From positions 1-55,723 of the forward strand of contig CAJXVU010000024.1 in assembly GCA_913062555.1 (NCBI GenBank): 55,723 nt of DNA. Reading direction: 5' to 3'. The position numbers and the translations under genes are program-made. Shown here in pieces: positions 44,314 through 52,941 of the stretch; the first letter of the stretch is position 1, and every line of letters starts with the position of its first letter. This DNA is from an uncultured Bacteroidota bacterium. GTDB lineage: Bacteria; Bacteroidota; Bacteroidia; Flavobacteriales; Flavobacteriaceae. The notes under the pieces are model-generated. The model did not search any database, was not told where the DNA came from, and worked only from the letters and a program-made list of their open reading frames with translations.

Positions 44314-44437
44314 CTCATTTATTTTATTAGTAACCGATGAAAATAGGTTTAAGTAGTTTACCTTAGACGAAAGTTTTTAATTGACATTAGCTAAGGAAAT
44401 GTAAATTATTCTTTAGAATTTTATAACTTTAACAAGT

Positions 44438-47400
44438 ATCAAAAAAGCACTGAAAATAGTATTAAAAATAGCAGCCATTTTAACGCTGCTTTTCATCATT
44501 TTGGTGTTATTGTTTTCTATTCCTGCTGTTCAAACACGACTTGGTAAATATGCTACAAATAAACTCAAAGAGGATTTTGGAACCAATATTATTATTGAAA
44601 GAGTTGGACTTCAATTTAATGGAGATGTTGAACTTAAAAACATTTATGTTGAAGATCATAAAAATGACACTCTCATAAAGATAGATGAACTTAACGCATC
44701 TATTATAAGTTTTAGAAAACTTTACAATAACAAATTCACTTTTGGTGATGTTGATATTGAAGGGCTTCGTTTTAATTTGAAAACATATAAAGGCGAAAAA
44801 GAAACTAATTTGGATATCTTTGTTGCGAAATTTGACGAAGATGTACCAAGTAAATCTGAAGGAGGCGTCTTTTTATTATCTTCTAGTGAGGTGTCCATAA
44901 GTAAAAGTCTGTTCACTCTTATTGACGAAAATCTCGATAACTCAACCGTATTTACATTTAAAGATTTAAATATTAATGCTACAGATTTTTTGATTCTGGG
45001 CCCAAAGGTGAGTGCGCGTATTAATAAATTAGGCTTTAAAGAAAAGAGAGGAGTAGCCGTAGAAAACCTGAGCACCAATTTTGCATATACACGAGAGGAT
45101 ATGACTTTTGATTTTCTTCAAATTAAAACTGAAAAGTCGCTACTTAAAGGAGATTTGAAATTTGAATATAAGCGTGAAGATTTACAATATTTTGTAGACA
45201 AAGTAAAAGTATCTGCCAATTTTACTGAATCGGATATAGCTTTGTCCGATTTAAATGCCTTCTACAATGAGTTTGGTAAGGGGTTGAACGTCAAACTAAA
45301 TGCAACTATATCTGGTACCTTAAATGATTTAACGGTCAATGATGTACTACTAACTAGTGCAAGAAACACCAGAATTGATGGTGATTTTATATTTAAGAAC
45401 ATATTCAACAAAGAAGAACATACCTTTGTTATGAATGCTAATTTTGAACGATTAACATCTTCATATTCTGATTTAAATCGATTACTTCCAGAGGTATTGG
45501 GAGAAACCCTGCCACCAATCCTTGAGAATTTTAACACTTTTAGTATAGAAGGCCATTCGGTTATAACGTCAAAAACAATTAATGCAGATATAGAGATCGC
45601 GAGTTTATTAGGGGGAATAGTTACTAATTTCCATATGGATGATATTGATGCTATTGATAAAACAACTTATGGTGGTAACATTGTGTTGAATGAGTTTGAT
45701 ATGGGGACTTTCATTAATGATCCTAATGTAGGTATGGTCTCTTTAAATATTGATATTAATGGCTCTGGTTTTAATGCTGAAAATGCCAATGTACAAGTCC
45801 GAGGTAATGTTTTTGCTTTAGGTTATAATGATTATTTGTACAATGATGTAAAGATTGCTGGAAATGTTAGAAATAAAATATTTGATGGTAATTTAATAGC
45901 AAGTGACCCTAATTTAAAAATGAATTTTAATGGTCTTGTAGATTTTTCTGAAACTGTAAAGAAATATGATTTTACAGCCAATGTATTTCACGCCGATTTA
46001 AAAGCATTGAATTTCGCTAAAAATGATGACATTTCAATTTTTAAGAGTCTGGTAAGCATGAATATGAATGGGAGTAGTTTTGATGATGCTTATGGGAATG
46101 TAACTTTTAAGAATACCCTCTATAAAAACGAAAATGATGAGTATTATTTTAAAGATTTCGCGATCTCGTCAAAATTTACAGATGATGTTCGGTATATTTC
46201 CATTAACTCTCCAGATATTATAGAAGGAGATTTAAGTGGTAAATTCGTATTTAAAGATGTGTTTAATCTTTTAGAAAATTCATTAGGTGATATCTATACC
46301 AATTTTATACCTCATGATATTGTATCAAATCAATTTATAAACTTCAATTTTAAGATTTATAATAAAATTGCAGAAGTATTTTATCCAGAATTGGAATTAG
46401 GAAGTAATACATTTTTTAGAGGGAGAGTAGAAAGTGATGCCAAAAAGTTTAAATTAACATTTAAATCACCTCAAATACTTTTTCAAGATTATTTTGCCAA
46501 AGATATACAGTTAGACATTGACAATAACAATCCGTTATTTAATACCTATGTAGAGATTGATAGTATGAATTCAAAGTACTATGATATTTCCAGATTTAGT
46601 TTGATTAATGTGACTAAAAACGACACACTTTTTATAAAAACGGAATTTAGTGGAGGAAAGGCAAATACTGACAATTTCAATTTAAATCTATTCTACACTA
46701 TTAATAAAAGCAATAATTCTGTTTTAGGGTTTAAAAAATCTAACCTTAAATTTAAAGAGAATACTTGGTACGTCAATGAAGAAAAGAATAAACTAAATAA
46801 AATAGTGTTCGACAGATTGTTTCATAATATAAATATTGAAAGCCTAAAACTAAGTCATCAACAGGAAGAAATCAGTCTTTCTGGGGTACTTAGAGATTCT
46901 ACTTATAAAAAAATAGGGTTGGATTTTAAAGATGTTGATTTGGCTAAAATTACGCCTAGAATTGATAGTTTAACTCTTGCGGGCAATGTTAATGGAAAGC
47001 TTAATTTTAATCAACAAAGAGGAGATTATATTCCCGAATCTAACGTAGTCATTGACGATTTTAATGTCAATAATTTTAATTTAGGTTCATTTAAGGCCTA
47101 TATAATTGGTGATAATACGCTAACAAACTACAGGGTCAATGTGAGCTTAAAAGGTGATGAAACTGAATCATTGTCTGTGTACGGCAACATTGATTTTACT
47201 AATAACAACTCCAGCTTAAATTTAGATGTAAATTTCAATACTTTTATTCTTGATCCTTTAAATCCTTTTGGAGAAGGGGTTATTACCGATATTCGTGGCG
47301 AAATAACAGGAGGGGCCAAAGTAACAGGAAGGTTGCAACGTCCACAAATAAAAGGAGAATTAAACCTTGATAAAGGTGGTCTACGTGTTCCATATCTCAA

Positions 47401-48907
47401 TGTGGATTATGCCTTTAATGATGGTACTTCCATTGATTTGGAACAGCAAAATTTTGTGTTTAATAATGCGGTATTAACAGACTCCGAATTTTCCTCAAAT
47501 GCTACTTTAAGTGGTGTAATTAATCATGTTAATTTTTCAAATTGGGCATTAAATTTAAATATTGACTCAAACAGGTTGTTGGTTTTGAATACATCAGACT
47601 CCGAGGATGCATTGTATTATGGAACTGCATTTGTTGGGGGCAATATAAATATTGTAGGACCAACAGATGAAATGGTTATAAAAGCAAATGTTGAATCAGA
47701 ACCAGGAACTGTATTTAAAATTCCTCTCAATGATACCGAGTCATTCGGAGATAACTCTTATATCCATTTTTTATCTCCAGAAGAAAAGAAAGCCAGATCA
47801 AAAGGGGAATCCATTGTGTTAAACGATATTAAGGGCTTAGAAATGGATTTTGACCTAGATATTAATGAGAATGCAGAGATTGAAATTGTAATGGATCGAA
47901 ACTCTGGGAGTTCCATTCGTGGTCGTGGTAATGGACTATTGTTGGCTGAAATAAATACCAATGGAAAATTTAACATGTATGGCGATTTTATTGTTAGAGA
48001 AGGGGTTTATAATTTTATTTACGGAGGACTGGTACAAAAGGAGTTTAGAGTGCTAAACGGAGGAACTTTGGCTTGGGGAGGACGGCCATTAGATGCAATT
48101 ATAAATATTGAAGCTGTTTATGATAAAATAGAAGCAAATCCATCTGTATTATTAGATAACCCAATTAATAGAAGTATTCCTGTTGAGGTTAAGATTCAAT
48201 TAACTGAAAGTCTTGAAAAGCCAATTTTAGATTTTGACTTAAGTTTTCCTAGTGTGAATTCTACTTTAAATTCTGAGTTAAAGTATAGGCTTAATGATGA
48301 TGAAAGCAAACAATTTCAGGCCTTATCACTGTTAACCACAGGGTCCTTTAAAAGTGATCTTAGCTTTGATTCTCAAGATTGGGTAGGATTGGTTTCCGAT
48401 AGAGCAAAAGCAATGCTCAATGAAATATTGTCCTCAGAAGATGGTAAGCTAGATTTCGGCTTAGATTTTCAACTTGGTCAAAATACCCCAGATTTTGAAA
48501 CCGATAGCCGAGTAGGGGTCACCGTATCAACTAAACTTAGTGATAGAATTCTTGTAAATGGAAAAGTAGGAGTGCCAATAGGAGGAGTTAATCAATCTGT
48601 AATTGCCGGTGATTTTGAAATTGAAATGCAATTAAATGAAGATAGAACCTTATCCTTAAAATTCTTTAACCGCGAAAATAACATTCGAAACTTTGGAGAG
48701 GAAATTGGATATACCCAAGGTGTAGGTCTTTCATACAATGTAGAATTTGACAATTTAAAGGAGCTCTTCAAAAAGATTTTTTCAAAAGACAACAGGCTTG
48801 ATTCTAAGCAAAAAAATGATGGGCAAAAGGCTAAAAATGCGCAGCCAGAATTCATAAATTTCAAAGCAAAAGACACTGTAAACTCAGTGAAATCCAACAT
48901 CATATAA
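44438..48907 (+). CDS. tamB: TamB/DUF490 family translocation and assembly module protein
   Basis: A very large (about 1490-residue) inner-membrane-anchored protein with a beta-helical body and a C-terminal TamB/DUF490 domain (about 1010-1450: LNLDKGGLRVPYLNVDY, RGRGNGLLLAEINTNGKF, GGVNQSVIAGDFEIEMQL). It likely bridges the envelope and helps outer-membrane protein or lipid transport. The N-terminal helix (ALKIVLKIAAILTLLFIILVLLFSIP) begins before the first normal start codon, the TTG at 44501. No ATG, GTG or TTG exists between the in-frame stop at 44414 and 44501. The start here is placed at ATC 44438 (ATC AAA AAA GCA) as the best guess; CTG 44450 is another. The short form from 44501 would lack most of the helix. 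Confidence 0.82.
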   Translation: MKKALKIVLKIAAILTLLFIILVLLFSIPAVQTRLGKYATNKLKEDFGTNIIIERVGLQFNGDVELKNIYVEDHKNDTLIKIDELNASIISFRKLYNNKFTFGDVDIEGLRFNLKTYKGEKETNLDIFVAKFDEDVPSKSEGGVFLLSSSEVSISKSLFTLIDENLDNSTVFTFKDLNINATDFLILGPKVSARINKLGFKEKRGVAVENLSTNFAYTREDMTFDFLQIKTEKSLLKGDLKFEYKREDLQYFVDKVKVSANFTESDIALSDLNAFYNEFGKGLNVKLNATISGTLNDLTVNDVLLTSARNTRIDGDFIFKNIFNKEEHTFVMNANFERLTSSYSDLNRLLPEVLGETLPPILENFNTFSIEGHSVITSKTINADIEIASLLGGIVTNFHMDDIDAIDKTTYGGNIVLNEFDMGTFINDPNVGMVSLNIDINGSGFNAENANVQVRGNVFALGYNDYLYNDVKIAGNVRNKIFDGNLIASDPNLKMNFNGLVDFSETVKKYDFTANVFHADLKALNFAKNDDISIFKSLVSMNMNGSSFDDAYGNVTFKNTLYKNENDEYYFKDFAISSKFTDDVRYISINSPDIIEGDLSGKFVFKDVFNLLENSLGDIYTNFIPHDIVSNQFINFNFKIYNKIAEVFYPELELGSNTFFRGRVESDAKKFKLTFKSPQILFQDYFAKDIQLDIDNNNPLFNTYVEIDSMNSKYYDISRFSLINVTKNDTLFIKTEFSGGKANTDNFNLNLFYTINKSNNSVLGFKKSNLKFKENTWYVNEEKNKLNKIVFDRLFHNINIESLKLSHQQEEISLSGVLRDSTYKKIGLDFKDVDLAKITPRIDSLTLAGNVNGKLNFNQQRGDYIPESNVVIDDFNVNNFNLGSFKAYIIGDNTLTNYRVNVSLKGDETESLSVYGNIDFTNNNSSLNLDVNFNTFILDPLNPFGEGVITDIRGEITGGAKVTGRLQRPQIKGELNLDKGGLRVPYLNVDYAFNDGTSIDLEQQNFVFNNAVLTDSEFSSNATLSGVINHVNFSNWALNLNIDSNRLLVLNTSDSEDALYYGTAFVGGNINIVGPTDEMVIKANVESEPGTVFKIPLNDTESFGDNSYIHFLSPEEKKARSKGESIVLNDIKGLEMDFDLDINENAEIEIVMDRNSGSSIRGRGNGLLLAEINTNGKFNMYGDFIVREGVYNFIYGGLVQKEFRVLNGGTLAWGGRPLDAIINIEAVYDKIEANPSVLLDNPINRSIPVEVKIQLTESLEKPILDFDLSFPSVNSTLNSELKYRLNDDESKQFQALSLLTTGSFKSDLSFDSQDWVGLVSDRAKAMLNEILSSEDGKLDFGLDFQLGQNTPDFETDSRVGVTVSTKLSDRILVNGKVGVPIGGVNQSVIAGDFEIEMQLNEDRTLSLKFFNRENNIRNFGEEIGYTQGVGLSYNVEFDNLKELFKKIFSKDNRLDSKQKNDGQKAKNAQPEFINFKAKDTVNSVKSNII

Positions 48908-48928
48908 TAATTTATAAAAATACGTATT

Positions 48929-48946
48929 AACGAAAACGTTTTCGTT
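48929..48946. promoter_or_regulatory. 18-base perfect palindrome, LacI/GalR-type operator
   Basis: AACGAAAACGTTTTCGTT reads the same on both strands and has the central CG and flanking A/T runs of LacI-family operators; it is close to the PurR-type box. It lies about 80 bases upstream of pfkA. No LacI-family gene is in the window. A terminator role for tamB is less likely since the palindrome leaves no loop. Confidence 0.55.
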
Positions 48947-48952
48947 TCTTTA

Positions 48953-48986
48953 TTTGGCTAAAATATGGCAGGACATGCTATTTTAA
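48953..48986 (+). promoter_or_regulatory. Possible pfkA promoter
   Basis: TTTG at 48953-48956 and TATTTTAA at 48979-48986 are spaced by 22 bases, near the Bacteroidota -33/-7 layout, but the -7 match is imperfect. It lies between the palindrome and the pfkA start, as expected for a regulated promoter. Confidence 0.3.
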
Positions 48987-49027
48987 TAGGATAAGTTTAT
49001 TAGATTTACTTTATCAAAGCCTAATGA

Positions 49028-50014
49028 ATGTCAAAAAGTATTAAAAAAATTGCCGTTTTAACATCTGGAGGAGATGCTCCTGGGATGAATGCAGCAATTA
49101 GATCTGTAGCACGTACTTGTGCCTATCATAAAATCGAATGTATTGGTGTATATAGAGGATATGACGGTATTATTGAAGGCGACTTTAAACAGCTAACAGC
49201 TCGTAATGTAAAAGGCATTATAAACAAAGGAGGCACTGTTTTAAAATCTGCCAGATCTCAAGAGTTTAGAACCATAGAAGGAAGAAGAAAAGCTCATGAA
49301 AATCTTATTAAAGATGGCGCTGAAGCCTTGGTAGTGATTGGTGGTGATGGTACATTTACTGGAGCATTAATATTTAGCCAAGAATTTAACTTCCCAGTTA
49401 TAGGAATACCAGGAACTATTGATAATGATATTTTTGGAACAACCCATACTATAGGATATGATACTGCACTGAATACAGTGGTTGATGCTATAGATAAAAT
49501 ACGAGATACAGCGAGTTCTCATAACAGATTATTCTTTATTGAAGTTATGGGACGTGATGTTGGGCATATAGCCTTGAATGTTAGTGTAGGAGCAGGAGCT
49601 GAAGAAGTTTTAATCCCAGAAGAAAATTTGGGATTAGACAGACTATTAGAATCTCTTAACCGAAGTAGAGCTTCTGGAAAATCTTCGAGTATTGTTGTTG
49701 TAGCTGAAGGCGATAAAATTGGAAAAAATGTATTTGAGCTAAAGGATTATGTCGATGAGCATATGTCCCATTATGATGTGCGGGTTTCGGTTTTAGGACA
49801 CATGCAAAGAGGTGGCTCGCCATCTTGCTTTGATCGTGTGCTCGCAAGCAGAATGGGGGTAAAAGCTGTTGAAAGTATATTGGAAGGTAAAACGGGTTAT
49901 ATGGTAGGCCTACTCAATAACCTGATGGAGTTAACGCCACTGGAAAAAGCAATTAAAGGAGAATCAAAAATAAATTTAGAATTATTAAGAGTGTCAGAAA
50001 TAATGACAACGTAA
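49028..50014 (+). CDS. pfkA: ATP-dependent 6-phosphofructokinase
   Basis: A 328-residue glycolytic kinase that phosphorylates fructose 6-phosphate to fructose 1,6-bisphosphate. Motifs: LTSGGDAPGMNAAIR (ATP site), GGDGTFTGA, PGTIDNDIFG with Asp132 as catalytic base, MGRDVGHIA and RGGSPSCFDR. GGDGT followed by the small residues favours ATP as donor. Length is normal for the PfkA group. It precedes gapA with a 16-base gap, so the two glycolysis genes form one unit, with the LacI-type palindrome upstream as a possible control site. This would link glucan-derived glucose to glycolysis. Confidence 0.96.
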   Translation: MSKSIKKIAVLTSGGDAPGMNAAIRSVARTCAYHKIECIGVYRGYDGIIEGDFKQLTARNVKGIINKGGTVLKSARSQEFRTIEGRRKAHENLIKDGAEALVVIGGDGTFTGALIFSQEFNFPVIGIPGTIDNDIFGTTHTIGYDTALNTVVDAIDKIRDTASSHNRLFFIEVMGRDVGHIALNVSVGAGAEEVLIPEENLGLDRLLESLNRSRASGKSSSIVVVAEGDKIGKNVFELKDYVDEHMSHYDVRVSVLGHMQRGGSPSCFDRVLASRMGVKAVESILEGKTGYMVGLLNNLMELTPLEKAIKGESKINLELLRVSEIMTT

Positions 50015-50024
50015 CACAAATTAA

Positions 50025-51032
<1,008 letters not shown>

Positions 51033-51044
51033 TAATAACCATAT

Positions 51045-51086
51045 TCCGCAGGATTACAGATTTGTATTTCTGCGGACTTTTTTTAT
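51045..51086 (+). terminator. Rho-independent terminator of gapA
   Basis: A 7-base G-C-rich stem (TCCGCAG, CTGCGGA) with an 18-base loop is followed by C and a long T run. It closes the pfkA-gapA unit. The next start codon (51096) follows at once, so that gene has its own promoter or read-through. Confidence 0.75.
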
Positions 51087-51095
51087 TTTTGCGGC

Positions 51096-51959
51096 ATGAT
51101 TTTAATAGTTGATAGTGGGTCTACAAAATGTGATTGGATTGCAGTTGATGCAAACGGCAATCAATTACTAGAAAAAATGAGAACTAAAGGTCTCAATCCT
51201 GCAATTTTATCTGAAAAGAAGTTAAAAAAAATTATTAAAAAAAATAAGGACTTAAAAGCTAATCGTGAGTCTGTGACTCAGGTTTTCTTTTATGGTGCTG
51301 GTTGTGGTACTGATAAGCCAAATGCTTTATTAAGAATTGTATTACAGCAAATTTTTATCAATGCAGAAATCACGGTAAAAGAAGACACCATGGCTGCTGT
51401 ATATGCTACAATTAACAACGATAAAGAAGCTGCAGTTGTTTGTATTTTAGGTACGGGCTCTAACTGTAGTTATTATGACGGGAAAAATATTCAACAGCGG
51501 GTAAGATCACTTGGGTATTCAATTATGGATGACGCTTCAGGTAATTATTATGGGCGGCAATTAATTAGAGATTACTACTTCAATAAAATGCCAGAGGATA
51601 TTAAAATAGCCATGGCAGATCGTTATAACCTGGAAGAAGATTATATTAAGTATAATATGTACAAACAGCCAAACCCGAATGCATATTTGGCAGCGTTTGC
51701 TGAGTTTATGTTTTTAAACAAAGATTCAGCTTATATTAAAGCCTTAATCAAGAAAGGAATTATATTGTTTACAGAGAATATGATTATGCAATATAAAGAA
51801 GAATTAAAAACTGCACCGGTTCATTTTGCTGGTTCTATTGCATTTTTCTCTCAAGATGAAATTAAAGAGGTCGCTGAAGAATATGGATTTACCCTTGGTA
51901 ACTTTATTCGCAGACCAATTGAAGGCTTAGTTTCTTACCACACTGAAATAGAGGTTTAA
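51096..51959 (+). CDS. BadF/BadG-type ATPase, N-acetylglucosamine kinase-like
   Basis: A 287-residue ASKHA-fold protein. The first phosphate loop is LIVDSGSTKCDWIAVD, the second is ILGTGSNCSYYDG, and DDASGNYYGRQLIRDYY is a typical GlcNAc-kinase-like segment. Members phosphorylate N-acetylglucosamine or related amino sugars, often from wall recycling. The substrate here is inferred only from the family. The gene starts 9 bases after the T run of the gapA terminator and is followed by a GNAT gene. Confidence 0.82.
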   Translation: MILIVDSGSTKCDWIAVDANGNQLLEKMRTKGLNPAILSEKKLKKIIKKNKDLKANRESVTQVFFYGAGCGTDKPNALLRIVLQQIFINAEITVKEDTMAAVYATINNDKEAAVVCILGTGSNCSYYDGKNIQQRVRSLGYSIMDDASGNYYGRQLIRDYYFNKMPEDIKIAMADRYNLEEDYIKYNMYKQPNPNAYLAAFAEFMFLNKDSAYIKALIKKGIILFTENMIMQYKEELKTAPVHFAGSIAFFSQDEIKEVAEEYGFTLGNFIRRPIEGLVSYHTEIEV

Positions 51960-51988
51960 ATAATAAATTACTTAAGAATTACAGTATT

Positions 51989-52438
51989 ATGATTGATAGT
52001 CTTGATCATACTAACATTGGAATCTCTAAGAAGATTCGTATCGTTTTTCAAACTTCATATGCTGTTGAAGCAAAATTACTTCAAGCTAAAGATTTTCCAC
52101 CGCTAAAAAGAAGTTTGACCAATTTTATAAATTGTGATTCTCAATTTTTTGGAGTTTGGAAATTTACAGAACTTGCTTCAGTAATTGAAGTTAAGAGTGA
52201 CGCCAACACTACACATATACAAAGTCTGGTTGTTGATCCAAGTTATTTTCGACAAGGATTAGCACAACAATTAATAACATTTGTTTTTAATAATTTTCAG
52301 TCTAAATTATTTACTGTTGAAACAGGAGTAGATAATAAACCTGCAATTGCATTATACAAAAAGTTTCAATTTATTGAAGTCAAACAGTGGGATACGGACC
52401 ATGGTATAAGGAAAGTAAGATTTGAGCGAAAAATATAA
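51989..52438 (+). CDS. GNAT-family N-acetyltransferase
   Basis: A 149-residue acetyltransferase. The acetyl-CoA-binding motif is VVDPSYFRQGLAQQLITFV (R-x-G-x-A form), and the late VETGVDNKPAIALYKKFQFIEV segment is the typical GNAT end. The substrate is unknown. It follows the kinase-like gene by 29 bases and could act on the same amino sugars or on protein or small-molecule amines. It is convergent with ridA. Confidence 0.8.
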   Translation: MIDSLDHTNIGISKKIRIVFQTSYAVEAKLLQAKDFPPLKRSLTNFINCDSQFFGVWKFTELASVIEVKSDANTTHIQSLVVDPSYFRQGLAQQLITFVFNNFQSKLFTVETGVDNKPAIALYKKFQFIEVKQWDTDHGIRKVRFERKI

Positions 52439-52541
52439 TAGTAGATATTAAAAATTACTTTCGTTCTTCATTTTTAGTAAAGCTTGAACCAACGGCAAAT
52501 TGTCTCACTAAAAAATTATAAATACTATCGAGCAATTACTG

Positions 52542-52922
52542 TTATTTTACCGCAATCATACTTATCTCAACATTTACATCTTTCGGTAACCTTGCTACTT
52601 CAACAGTTTCACGAGCAGGCGCATTGGCATCATCAAAATAGCTGCCATAAATTTCGTTAATTTGAGTGAAGTTATTCATGTCACTAATGAAAATTGATGT
52701 TTTAATCACATGTTCAAAGCGCATACCTGCAGCATCGAGAACTGCCTTCATGTTTTCCATAACTTGCTTGGTTTCAGTTTTTATATTATCTAACACTAAC
52801 ACACCTGTCTCGGGGTTTAATGCTATTTGACCAGAAGTATAAAGTGTGTTACCGCTAAGAACAGCTTGATTATAAGGCCCTATTGGAGCAGGAGCTTTTG
52901 AAGTGGTTATAATTTTTTTCAT
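52542..52922 (-). CDS. ridA: RidA family enamine/imine deaminase
   Basis: A 126-residue RidA (YjgF/UK114) protein starting at ATG 52922 (MKKIITTSKAPAPIGPYNQAV). An in-frame start at 53012 would overlap lptD and is rejected. The family residues are seen in SGQIALNPETG and ARETVEVARLPKDVNVEI, including the Arg that binds the carboxylate. It hydrolyses reactive 2-aminoacrylate and similar enamines formed from serine or threonine by PLP enzymes. Length is normal. It lies 19 bases after lptD on the same strand. Confidence 0.95.
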   Translation of the reverse strand: MKKIITTSKAPAPIGPYNQAVLSGNTLYTSGQIALNPETGVLVLDNIKTETKQVMENMKAVLDAAGMRFEHVIKTSIFISDMNNFTQINEIYGSYFDDANAPARETVEVARLPKDVNVEISMIAVK

Positions 52923-52941
52923 AATGCTTAATGTTATTAAG

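Noticed and set aside
44232..44318. Longer N-terminus of TsaD
   Set aside because: TsaD proteins begin close to the ILGIESS motif; the extension also overlaps a promoter element.
44722..45078. 118-residue minus-strand frame within tamB
   Set aside because: Antisense to tamB, whose repeats explain the open frame; no domain seen.
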